From: Desulfobulbaceae bacterium
GTDB lineage: Bacteria; Desulfobacterota; Desulfobulbia; Desulfobulbales; Desulfobulbaceae
DNA: 35,310 nt
Assembly: GCA_013201405.1 (NCBI GenBank)
Contig: JABMJC010000009.1
Location: 1-35,310, forward strand
Direction of reading: 5' to 3'
The notes under the pieces are model-generated. The model was not told the origin of the DNA. It made no database searches and saw nothing but the letters and a program-made list of their open reading frames with translations. Below, piece after piece: positions 17,226 to 26,127 of the stretch. The translations under genes and the position numbers were made by a program. How positions within the stretch are numbered: position 1 is the first letter of the stretch; the number at the start of each line of letters is the position of its first letter.

Positions 17226-17864
17226 ATGCAAGAAGATCGAACTGGAACTGGCGCCCTGGGCCAGACCCATCAGCAAGCACGGCAGGTCAGCCTGGAACTG
17301 CCTGACTGGGCCTGGGAGGAAATGGCCGCCCTGCCCAGCCAACTGGCCACACCAGAGGAGCGCATGGCCGCTGTCCTCCATTTTGCCCGCCTCAACACAC
17401 TACATGCCACGGGTGGCCCCTTTGCTGCGGGCATATTTACTCGAGATTCTGGCACATTGGTTGTTTTGGCCGTCAATCGGGTGGTACCGCTGATCTGCTC
17501 CTGCGCCCACGCAGAGGTCATGGCCATCTCACTTGCCCAAAAGCGGCTGGGGTGTTTTGATTTGGGGGCAGCTGGACTGCCAGCCCATGAACTGGTGGTG
17601 AACTGGATGCCCTGCGCCATGTGCTTTGGTGCGCTCCTTTGGTCGGGCATTCGCTCCCTGGTGGTGGCTGGTTATGGTCCGGAAATGGAAGCCATTACCG
17701 GTTTTGACGAAGGGCCGCTTCCCCCGGATTGGCAGCAGGAGCTGGCCAGGCGTGGCATTGCCTTTAGGGGCAATGTACTGCGCGCAGAGTCCTTGGCAGC
17801 TTTCCGAGAATTTGCTGCCAGTGGCGCGCCGGTCTACAATGCCCGCCAAGGGATTTTGCCCTAA
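17226..17864 (+). CDS. CMP/dCMP-type nucleoside or base deaminase
   Basis: Zinc-dependent deaminase of the cytidine deaminase superfamily. In the 212-residue product the zinc and catalytic residues are H95-A-E97 and P129-C130-A-M-C133, the HAE/PCxxC pair of the guanine and tRNA-adenosine deaminase branch. The large insert between the motifs and the C-terminal FRGNVLRAESLAAFREF tail are closest to guanine-deaminase-like proteins, but the substrate is not certain. ATG 17226 follows AGGGAAGAGA; an in-frame GTG at 17199 overlaps the preceding stop as GTGA and would imply coupling to the secreted glycosidase-like gene, an odd pair in function. Confidence 0.8.
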   Translation: MQEDRTGTGALGQTHQQARQVSLELPDWAWEEMAALPSQLATPEERMAAVLHFARLNTLHATGGPFAAGIFTRDSGTLVVLAVNRVVPLICSCAHAEVMAISLAQKRLGCFDLGAAGLPAHELVVNWMPCAMCFGALLWSGIRSLVVAGYGPEMEAITGFDEGPLPPDWQQELARRGIAFRGNVLRAESLAAFREFAASGAPVYNARQGILP

Positions 17865-17898
17865 GCTGCAACGGGTTATTCGACTCCTCTCCCGCCTG

Positions 17899-18486
17899 TC
17901 AGCGTTTTTTAAAGTAGTCTGGTTCGTTGCCGGCCTTCCACTTGATGTTGCAGCCCATGCTGGGTTTCTGTTCTGGACTGATGGCTTCTCCTCGCAACAG
18001 AGCATCCAGTGCCCGCCGTAAATCCGCGCCAGTCACCGGAATGTGCTTGTTGGGCCGCGCGTCGTCCAGCTGGCCACGATACACCAACTTGTGCCCCTCA
18101 TCGAAGAGATAGATATCCGGAGTGCAGGCTGCCCGATAGGCCTTGGCCACTTCCTGGCTCTCGTCGTACAGATATGGAAAGGGATAGCCGTGCCGCTTGG
18201 CCTCTTGCTGCATCTGTTCGGGGCTGTCGTCTGGATGGGTGCTGATGTCATTGGAGCTGATGGCCACCATGGCTATACCTTTGGGCATATATTCTCTGCC
18301 AAGGGCGCTCAGCTCGGATTGGATAAGTTTCACATAGGGGCAGTGGTTGCAGATAAAGAGGAGCAAAAGCCCCTTGGCTCCAGAAAAATCCTGCAGGCTG
18401 ACCGTCTTGCCTGTGACTGTGTCGGGCAGGGCAAAAGCCGGAGCGCTGGTACCCAGTGTCAGTTGGGTTGATTCGGTAAGGGCCAT
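17899..18486 (-). CDS. Thioredoxin-fold peroxiredoxin-like protein
   Basis: A 195-residue cytoplasmic protein of the AhpC/TSA-like thioredoxin family. The redox motif is C46-N-H-C49-P-Y-V-K, followed by the alpha/beta fold (LLLLFICNHC, MVAISSNDISTHPDDS, TPDIYLFD with its cis-proline). The long DDSPEQMQQEAKRHGYPFPYLYD insert is typical of this group, which is often annotated only as thioredoxin family protein. GGAGG with six-base spacing fixes the start at 18486. There is no signal peptide. It converges with the deaminase gene, separated by 34 bases. A role in peroxide or thiol repair is inference. Confidence 0.85.
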   Translation of the reverse strand: MALTESTQLTLGTSAPAFALPDTVTGKTVSLQDFSGAKGLLLLFICNHCPYVKLIQSELSALGREYMPKGIAMVAISSNDISTHPDDSPEQMQQEAKRHGYPFPYLYDESQEVAKAYRAACTPDIYLFDEGHKLVYRGQLDDARPNKHIPVTGADLRRALDALLRGEAISPEQKPSMGCNIKWKAGNEPDYFKKR

Positions 18487-18675
18487 GTACAACCTCCATT
18501 TAGCTATAGATGCCGGCAGGCAGCCTGTTTGTCGGGTGTCCGCTGCCTCGGGAAAAGGGTGCCGCGCCAGCCGAGGCTTGCGCTGTGGGGCAGCCGGCGG
18601 TAAGATATGCCGGTTTTCGTGCTACTGTACCTCCAATCTGTTCCCCATGCCATTCTTTGTTCGTGAGCCGCCAAC

Positions 18676-19545
18676 ATGCGCAAAGGTCTTTTTGTCGGTC
18701 AGTGTAGTGTAGAGCTCGTGTATTATCTGCCCAACGCCCTGCAGCCCGGACAGCGCATGAAGGCCGAACGGCAGCTCGCCTTTGCCGGAGGAGCCGCCAC
18801 TAACGCTGCCATTGCCTTTACAGCCTTTCCTGATAACACCAGCACCCTGGTAACCGGCCTGGGAGAGCACCCCTTAAGCGAAGTGGCGCGTTCCGATATA
18901 ATGGAACATGCGGTCGAGCTCATTGATCTCGATTCCTTGCCCCATCATCCACCCTCGGTCGGTTCTGTTCTGGTCGACTTGAGCACCAATGAATACGGTG
19001 TGGCCTATTCCACCACCTATGCTCGTAAACTGCGCTCCGTGGATTTGGGCGAAGCTCTTTTCCATGAAGTGGACATTGTGCTGGTAGACGGCTCCTATCT
19101 GCCCCAGGGAGTAGATGCTGCAACTACGGCGCGTCACCGAGGCATTCCAGTGGTTTTGGATGGCGGCACCTGGAAGGAGGGGCTGGAAGAGCTGCTCCCG
19201 CTGGTGGATTATCTGATCGCATCCAACGAATTCCGCATACAGGACACTGGTAGCAGCGAAGATGTATTTACAGCCGCGCAAGACTATGGCATTGGCCATG
19301 TGGCTATCACCCGCTCGGGTGCATCCATCCTTGCCCATGAAAACGATAACACACAAGAGATACCGGTTGGCAAGATCAAGGTACTCGACACCCTGGGAGC
19401 CGGGGATATTTTCCACGGTGTTTTCTGTCATCATATTCTTGAGCAGGATTTCCTCACTTCCCTGCGCCTGGCTGCTGAAATCGCCACCATGTCCTGCACC
19501 TCGCTGGGGCCACGCACCTGGATTGAGCAGCTAAAACACATCTGA
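18676..19545 (+). CDS. PfkB-family sugar kinase
   Basis: A 289-residue ribokinase-family kinase that phosphorylates a sugar or sugar-like alcohol with ATP. The N-terminal GGAATNAAIAF is the first PfkB signature and DTLGAGDIFHGVF holds the second, with D244 as catalytic base and the GAG anion hole. The lid strand region VGSVLVDLSTNEY fits substrate binding. The family spans ribokinase, fructokinase, adenosine kinase and others; the substrate cannot be told from sequence alone. It stands alone between a minus-strand thioredoxin-like gene and a minus-strand DUF2971 gene. No strong binding site precedes ATG 18676. Confidence 0.85.
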   Translation: MRKGLFVGQCSVELVYYLPNALQPGQRMKAERQLAFAGGAATNAAIAFTAFPDNTSTLVTGLGEHPLSEVARSDIMEHAVELIDLDSLPHHPPSVGSVLVDLSTNEYGVAYSTTYARKLRSVDLGEALFHEVDIVLVDGSYLPQGVDAATTARHRGIPVVLDGGTWKEGLEELLPLVDYLIASNEFRIQDTGSSEDVFTAAQDYGIGHVAITRSGASILAHENDNTQEIPVGKIKVLDTLGAGDIFHGVFCHHILEQDFLTSLRLAAEIATMSCTSLGPRTWIEQLKHI

Positions 19546-19563
19546 ACAGTTCCACTCCCGCAA

Positions 19564-20451
19564 TCATCGGCGTCGGTAGGGGATCCGACAGTAGTCAATG
19601 CCCCGCTGCACCTGTATGCCGTTTTTCTCCAGGAACATGGCAATGGAGTTGATGGAAATATTGGCGTTGACCGATGGCCCCAGGTAGAGATGATCCAGCC
19701 TTGGTGGTTTACCATCCAGGCTGAGATTGAACTCGATATAGGGTACCAGCATATCATGGCCTTCCCGAAACAGGATCGGAAAGCTGTCATGGCCACTCAC
19801 CACCGGTGAAACAATGCGCCACTCCTTCTCCTCCATAAAAGAGGGATGCTTCAACATGGCCGCGATACGCAGGATATCGGTCTCCAAACTGGTAAAAATA
19901 TCCCGGTAAAGCGCCAGGCGTTCCTCGCTCTGTATCTCCCTGCCCTGGGTACGTTTATGCGCCTCTGCCTCCAGGGAATCCAGCACCTGCTCAATGATCC
20001 GCCACTGTCGCCTGGGTTCGTAGATGCATTTGCCCATCAAAAAATGCTGCTGCCTTGCGCATTCCAAAATAAAATCAGGGCAAAAGCCCAAACTCACTCC
20101 CTTGCCGGGCAGACTGTAACCGCGCCACTGGCTGAGCAGGTTGCCATGGGAGCGGAAGGAGGCGGCAAAGAGCAGGTGGCCGCTGCTGATACGGTGTTTG
20201 ATCCAGTCCACAAACTGGGTAAGCAGTAAGGTGTTGGCCCGGCCGCTGTCTATGCGCTCTCGACTCACCTCGGCAAAGAGATCGGCTGTATGGCGCAATT
20301 CGGCCGAGTCGTTCATGTAGCGGATATCACTGGCCCAGAGGCAGCGTCTGCCAATGATCCCCAACAGGCCACTGAAGGTAGTATAGTGATAGAGTCCGCC
20401 CCTTGGAATATCAGCGTACAGTTCCCGGCTCAATCGTTCTATGTCTTCCAC
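19564..20451 (-). CDS. DUF2971 protein
   Basis: A 295-residue protein with the DUF2971 hallmark LYHYTTFSGLLGIIGRRCLWASDIRYMNDSAEL near its start. Later conserved parts are LSQWRGYSLPGKGVSLGF and EEKEWRIVSP. Its biochemical role is unknown; the H-Y-T and W-R-x-Y pattern recalls ADP-ribosyltransferase-like or RES-like folds, which is only a suggestion. The frame is open back to TTG 20511, but AAAGGGAGAG lies five bases before GTG 20451, so that start is preferred. It is convergent with the PfkB kinase and divergent from the alcohol dehydrogenase. Confidence 0.75.
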   Translation of the reverse strand: MEDIERLSRELYADIPRGGLYHYTTFSGLLGIIGRRCLWASDIRYMNDSAELRHTADLFAEVSRERIDSGRANTLLLTQFVDWIKHRISSGHLLFAASFRSHGNLLSQWRGYSLPGKGVSLGFCPDFILECARQQHFLMGKCIYEPRRQWRIIEQVLDSLEAEAHKRTQGREIQSEERLALYRDIFTSLETDILRIAAMLKHPSFMEEKEWRIVSPVVSGHDSFPILFREGHDMLVPYIEFNLSLDGKPPRLDHLYLGPSVNANISINSIAMFLEKNGIQVQRGIDYCRIPYRRR

Positions 20452-20555
20452 AGTGCTCTCCCTTTTGTATGCGCAAAGGGCTGTTGTCCTGGCCCTGCAG
20501 TTGTCGGCCAAATTATTATGGTCTTATTTTTCATTGAGCTGCACAAAAGCTGTAG

Positions 20556-21692
<1,137 letters not shown>

Positions 21693-21726
21693 GGGCGGCT
21701 CCCGACCTGCCAACCAACCAGACTCC

Positions 21727-22848
21727 TCATCGCTGCCACGATTGGCCCAGCAACTGTCTCTGCCCGGGAAAAGGCAGGGGCAACTGCACGGCCCGCTGTG
21801 GCAGCGCGCTTTTTGGTAACAGGTTGGAAACACTCAAACCCAGCAAACGTATACGGCGACGACCTGCCTCTGTTGCCGCCACCAGCCGGGGCAACTGCGC
21901 CAAAAGATCTGTCGCATCGGCAAAACCAGCCTGATCGGTGCAGGAGCGGGTAATGGTGGTAAAGTCCTGGTAGCGCATCTTCAAGGTCAGGGTTCGGCCG
22001 CACAGGTCCTTGGTAGTCAAATCCGCCCCCAATTCAGTGGCCAGTTCAGTCAAAACAGCCTGCACCGCCTCCAGGGCGAGGATATCTCTTGCCAAAGTGG
22101 TCTCCGTACCCATGGATTTCCGCTCGCGATGGGCCAGCACTGGCCGCTGATCAATACCCCTGGCAATATCGTAAAAAAACTGACCATGCTTACCAAAGAG
22201 TCGGATTAGTTCTTCTACAGAAAAACGCAGCAAATCCGAACCGATATGTACACCAACCGCCTGCATTTTGCGCTCGGTGGCCTTGCCCACACCAAAAAAC
22301 TTACGCACCGGCAGGGCAGCGACAAACTCTGCCGCTGCCTCGGGCGGAATCACGGTGAGGCCGTCTGGCTTTTTTGTGCCTGAGGCCACCTTGGCCAAGA
22401 ACTTGTTGTAGGAAACACCGGCCGAGGCGGTCAGGCCGGTTTCCTTGAAAATGCGGGCGCGCAGCTGCTCGGCAATACGGGTTGCCGAACGCTCGCCCAA
22501 AAAATTACGGCTCACATCCAAATATGCCTCATCCAGGGAGAGCGGCTCCACCAGTTCGGTACAGGAGCGGAAAATCGCCATGAGCCGAGCAGACATCTCC
22601 CGATAGCGCTGCATGCGAGGCCGCACAAACACAGCCTGCGGACACAGGCGTTTGGCCTGGGCACAGGGCATGGCCGAATGCACACCGTACACGCGGGCCG
22701 CATACGAACAGGCCGCCACCACCCCGCGGCGGCCCGGATCGCCGCCAACAATAAGGGGCAGGCCGCGCAGCTGCGGATTGTCCAACTGCTCCACCGAAGC
22801 GTAGAAGGCGTCCATATCCACATGGATAATTTTACGGCACTCACTCAT
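21727..22848 (-). CDS. dinB: DNA polymerase IV
   Basis: Y-family translesion polymerase of 373 residues. The catalytic carboxylates are in HVD11-M-D-A-F-Y and SLDEAYLDV (near 105), with the palm, finger (GGDPGRRGVVAACSY) and thumb (VRKFFGVGKATERKM helix-hairpin-helix) regions in order, then the little-finger domain ending RRIRLLGLSVSNL. The C-terminus (LPLPFPGQ) resembles the clamp-binding peptide that DinB uses to reach the beta clamp. It converges with the alcohol dehydrogenase. No SOS box could be recognised in the 254-base gap upstream, and no strong ribosome binding site precedes the ATG. Confidence 0.95.
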   Translation of the reverse strand: MSECRKIIHVDMDAFYASVEQLDNPQLRGLPLIVGGDPGRRGVVAACSYAARVYGVHSAMPCAQAKRLCPQAVFVRPRMQRYREMSARLMAIFRSCTELVEPLSLDEAYLDVSRNFLGERSATRIAEQLRARIFKETGLTASAGVSYNKFLAKVASGTKKPDGLTVIPPEAAAEFVAALPVRKFFGVGKATERKMQAVGVHIGSDLLRFSVEELIRLFGKHGQFFYDIARGIDQRPVLAHRERKSMGTETTLARDILALEAVQAVLTELATELGADLTTKDLCGRTLTLKMRYQDFTTITRSCTDQAGFADATDLLAQLPRLVAATEAGRRRIRLLGLSVSNLLPKSALPQRAVQLPLPFPGQRQLLGQSWQR

Positions 22849-23102
22849 GGAAGATCAACGAAATAAATGACGCAACCAGCACAGCTACATTGAGTTCGCA
22901 TGGATGGTTGTCTGGTCGTTCGTGTGCGGCTCATTAAAGAGAATACCTCACAACATCTTGCCGGCTTGCGCGGGAACAGTATCGACACTATTCTGTACCT
23001 TAACCGGCAAGTACTTTTTGCAGGTTTGTTTTTTGTTCAACAAGCGGCACTCGGCCGCCGCACAGCAGCAAACACATAAAATGTACCGCAAGGAGACGGA
23101 GC

Positions 23103-24188
23103 ATGTCCAGCACCTTTGGCACCCTGTTCAAGGTGAGCACATTCGGCGAATCGCACTGCAAAGGGGTTGGCGTGGTGGTGGATGGCTGCCCAGCTGCCAT
23201 GGAGTTGACTGAGGCCGATATTCAGCCACAACTTTCCCGGCGACGGCCTGGTCAAAGCAGCCTCAGCACCCCCAGAAGCGAAGCAGACCAAGTGTGCATC
23301 TATTCGGGCACCGAGTTTGGCAAAACCCTGGGTACTCCCATCATGCTGCTGGTGCACAATCGTGACCAGCGGCCGCAGGACTACGGTGAAATGAGCCGGA
23401 TACCCCGGCCCTCCCATGCCGACTACAGCTACCAGATGAAATACGGCATCCGCGCTTCCAGCGGTGGTGGCCGCTCCAGCGCCCGCGAAACCATTGGCCG
23501 GGTGGCGGCTGGTGCCATTGCAGATAAGTGGCTGCGCAGCACCTTTGGCGTGGAGATTGTCGCCTGGGTGAGCGCCGTGGGCGAGATCAGTGCTCCTGAC
23601 ATCGATAGGCACAGCATCAGCCGCGCAGAAGTAGATGCCCACATTGTCCGCTGCCCCCACGCAGCTACGGCCGCACGCATGCAGCAGTTGGTGGAGGAAG
23701 TGCTGGCTGCCAAGGACTCCACCGGTGGCGTTATCAGCTGTGTGTGCCGTAACGTGCCGCTTGGTCTGGGAGAACCGGTGTTCGACAAACTGGAGGCCAA
23801 GCTGGCCCAGGCCATGCTGTCTTTGCCCGCAACCAAGGGTTTTGACATCGGCTCCGGCTTTGCCGGCACCAGCCTGCGCGGCAGCCAACACAACGATCCG
23901 TTCATCCCCAAGGGCCAGGTTTTGAGCACCCGCAGCAACAACAGCGGTGGCGTACAAGGGGGGATCAGCAACGGCGAAGACATCTATTTCCGGGTAGCCT
24001 TCAAACCGGTGGCCACCATTGGCCTGCCACAGGAAACCGTGGATTTCGCAGGCAACAGCACGATCCTGGAGGCCAAGGGCCGCCATGACCCCTGTGTGGT
24101 ACCCAGGGCTGTGCCTATTGTCGAATCCATGGCCGCCCTGGTGCTCATGGACCTGGCCCTGCGACAACAGGCGCACCGCCCGTTCTGA
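23103..24188 (+). CDS. aroC: Chorismate synthase
   Basis: Converts EPSP to chorismate using reduced FMN, the last step of the shikimate pathway. The 361-residue protein has all three family signatures: [16 protein letters not shown] near residue 15, [16 protein letters not shown] near 115 and [15 protein letters not shown] near 280. AAGGAG lies nine bases before ATG 23103. A second gene follows 46 bases downstream in the same direction and may be cotranscribed. No other aro genes are in the window. The upstream gap 22849-23102 contains a distant CTTGCCGG/CCGGCAAG pair but no clear terminator. Confidence 0.97.
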   Translation: MSSTFGTLFKVSTFGESHCKGVGVVVDGCPAAMELTEADIQPQLSRRRPGQSSLSTPRSEADQVCIYSGTEFGKTLGTPIMLLVHNRDQRPQDYGEMSRIPRPSHADYSYQMKYGIRASSGGGRSSARETIGRVAAGAIADKWLRSTFGVEIVAWVSAVGEISAPDIDRHSISRAEVDAHIVRCPHAATAARMQQLVEEVLAAKDSTGGVISCVCRNVPLGLGEPVFDKLEAKLAQAMLSLPATKGFDIGSGFAGTSLRGSQHNDPFIPKGQVLSTRSNNSGGVQGGISNGEDIYFRVAFKPVATIGLPQETVDFAGNSTILEAKGRHDPCVVPRAVPIVESMAALVLMDLALRQQAHRPF

Positions 24189-24234
24189 TGTCCTCCACCC
24201 CAGCAACTACCTGAAAATACGCAGGAGAATGCAG

Positions 24235-25152
24235 ATGACAACACAAGCACAACATATGGTTTTGGCCTCCTTGTGTGCGGATTCCTTCGCATTGGGAGCG
24301 CACTGGTTCTACGATACCAAGGAAATCGACGAACAGATCAGCCACCTGGATGGTTTACTCAAACCGCTGCCCGGCTCTGTGCATGCCAACAAGGAACAGG
24401 GCGATTTCACCCACTATGGCGACCAAACCCTGCTTTTGCTTGAATCTTTAGTACAGCACCAGGAATTCAAGGCCGAAAAATTTGCCCAAGACTGGCAACG
24501 CTTCATGCAAAGTTATAGCGGCTACCAAGACAAGGCCAGCAAGACTACCCTGGAAAATATGGCAAGCGGCCAGGCCCTCACAGAGGCAGGCTCCCGCTCC
24601 AACGATCTGGGTGGTGCGGCCCGCATCGCACCGCTCGTCTTCCTGTACCGGGATGACCGTACTGCCCTTGTGCAGGCGGCACTGGCCCAAACCGCGCTGA
24701 CCCACAACAACCCCATCACCCTGGCCGGGGCAGACCTGATTGCTCGCATTGCCTGGGAAGTTTTGCATGGCACTCGTCCTGCCGAAGCAGTTGTTGCTGA
24801 GGTGGACAAAGGGCTTGATGATATCAGTCTAGACATGCGGGTGCGTGCATCCCTCGACTCAGTTGACAAGGACAGCAGGGAAGTGATCAAAAATTTTGGA
24901 CAAAACTGCGCCATTGATTCGGCCCTGCCCGGGGCACTGCACCTGATCCTCAAATATGAAAACGACCTGCGCAACGCACTGATCGAAAACGTGATGGCTG
25001 GTGGTGATTCAGCTGCGCGTGGCCTGGTGGTGGGCATGATTCTGGGCGCCCGACGAGATAGCCCTGCAGTGCCGCCGGAGTGGAGCACAGGTCTGCGGCA
25101 ATATGATCATATCCAGGAACAACTTATCGCCCTGGCAGCTGTGCAAGCGTAA
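24235..25152 (+). CDS. ADP-ribosylglycohydrolase-family protein
   Basis: A 305-residue all-helical protein of the ADP-ribosylglycohydrolase/DraG/J1-crystallin family, recognised from LCADSFALGAHWFYD, GDFTHYGDQTLLLLES and AGGDSAARGLVVGMILGA. In active enzymes the two dinuclear-metal motifs usually read (S/T)DDT and GDxDT; here they read GDQT and GDSAA, so metal ligands appear replaced and hydrolase activity is doubtful. Tandem ATGs at 24229 and 24235 follow AGGAG; the second has seven-base spacing and is chosen. It lies 46 bases behind aroC. A binding or structural role, as in J1-crystallin, is an alternative. Confidence 0.8.
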   Translation: MTTQAQHMVLASLCADSFALGAHWFYDTKEIDEQISHLDGLLKPLPGSVHANKEQGDFTHYGDQTLLLLESLVQHQEFKAEKFAQDWQRFMQSYSGYQDKASKTTLENMASGQALTEAGSRSNDLGGAARIAPLVFLYRDDRTALVQAALAQTALTHNNPITLAGADLIARIAWEVLHGTRPAEAVVAEVDKGLDDISLDMRVRASLDSVDKDSREVIKNFGQNCAIDSALPGALHLILKYENDLRNALIENVMAGGDSAARGLVVGMILGARRDSPAVPPEWSTGLRQYDHIQEQLIALAAVQA

Positions 25153-25207
25153 CGTGACACAGGGAACAGATCAGGACCCCTTATTGCAAACAATTATCAA
25201 AAAGAGC

Positions 25208-25236
25208 TTGACCTTTTGCCTTTTGTGCGGCATAAT
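25208..25236 (+). promoter_or_regulatory. Sigma70-type promoter of rubrerythrin
   Basis: TTGACC at 25208-25213 and CATAAT at 25231-25236 are separated by exactly 17 bases, a near-consensus housekeeping promoter. It lies about 118 bases before the rubrerythrin start codon, leaving a leader of roughly 110 bases. No clear 7-1-7 Per box overlaps it. Confidence 0.65.
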
Positions 25237-25353
25237 AGGAAGAGTAAAGTTCATAATGGCCACCGTATTTAGTCATGGTGACCATAGATAGCGCCGGTTT
25301 TCCACAAGGAGGACCGGCCTTGTATTGTACACTAAAGAGACAAGGAGCATACT

Positions 25354-25932
25354 ATGGCAAAAAACCTGAAAGGGACCCAGACCGAAAAGAACATCTTAAC
25401 CGCCTTCAGTGGCGAATCCCAGGCGCGCAATCGCTACACCTACTTTGCCTCCCAGGCGAAAAAGGAAGGCTATGTACAGATTGCCAAGATTTTTGAAGAA
25501 ACCGCCAACCAGGAGAAGGAACATGCCAAGCGCCTGTTCAAGCTGCTGCAGGGTGGTGAAGTAGAGATTTGTGGTTCATTTCCGGCAGGCGTTATCGGCA
25601 CCACCTCCGAAAACCTGCAGGAGGCTGCCAATGGTGAGCACTACGAAACCAACACCATGTATCCGGAATTTGCCAAAACCGCAAAAGAAGAAGGCTTTGA
25701 GGATATTGCCGCCATTTTCCTCGCCATTGCCGTGGCAGAAAAGCAGCACGAAAAGCGTTACCTGGCCTTAAAGGCAAACGTGGATAATAATAAAGTTTTT
25801 GCAAAGGACACCTCTGTAACCTGGCAATGTCAGAACTGTGGCTATCTGCACACCGGCAAGGAGGCTCTCAAGCGCTGTCCTGCATGTGACCATGCCATCG
25901 ATCACTTTGAACTGCTGGCCGAGAACTGGTAA
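25354..25932 (+). CDS. rbr: Rubrerythrin
   Basis: Non-haem peroxidase that reduces hydrogen peroxide to water in anaerobes. The 192-residue protein has the ferritin-like four-helix diiron domain (residues 1-145) with ExxH-type ligands in FSGESQARNRY, NQEKEHAK, NGEHYET and AEKQHEKR, then a C-terminal rubredoxin-like domain with iron ligands in WQC-Q-N-CG and RC-P-A-C. This order is that of classical rubrerythrin, not reverse rubrerythrin. AAGGAG has seven-base spacing to the ATG. It is a single-gene unit between a near-consensus promoter and a strong terminator. It would accept electrons from the rubredoxin encoded at 5258. Confidence 0.97.
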   Translation: MAKNLKGTQTEKNILTAFSGESQARNRYTYFASQAKKEGYVQIAKIFEETANQEKEHAKRLFKLLQGGEVEICGSFPAGVIGTTSENLQEAANGEHYETNTMYPEFAKTAKEEGFEDIAAIFLAIAVAEKQHEKRYLALKANVDNNKVFAKDTSVTWQCQNCGYLHTGKEALKRCPACDHAIDHFELLAENW

Positions 25933-25971
25933 GCAATTCAAGACAGCCGCGTTTCTGCGGCAGCTGCATTC

Positions 25972-26009
25972 AAAAAGCATCTCTGCCAAGGGCAGAGATG
26001 CTTTTTTTT
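25972..26009 (+). terminator. Strong terminator after rubrerythrin
   Basis: GCATCTCTGCC (25977-25987) pairs perfectly with GGCAGAGATGC (25991-26001) around a three-base loop, flanked by five A and followed by eight T. It lies 40 bases after the rubrerythrin stop codon and is a textbook intrinsic terminator. Confidence 0.93.
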
Positions 26010-26127
26010 GTGGTCCTGCAAGTCTCCCGGCAGGGATGGACACGAAAATGTGCTGACTTTCTTGGCCCCTAGAGGTTAAATGCATAAATGTGGGTTCGTT
26101 ACTTTGTTTCCTGTCATGAGGTGCACC

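Noticed and set aside
22958-23010. CTTGCCGG...CCGGCAAG inverted repeat before aroC
   Set aside because: The arms are eight bases with about 40 bases between them and no T-run, so it is not a supported terminator or attenuator.
24019-24234. N-terminal extension of the ADP-ribosylglycohydrolase-like gene
   Set aside because: It would overlap aroC by 170 bases; the AGGAG-preceded ATG at 24235 begins the family fold.
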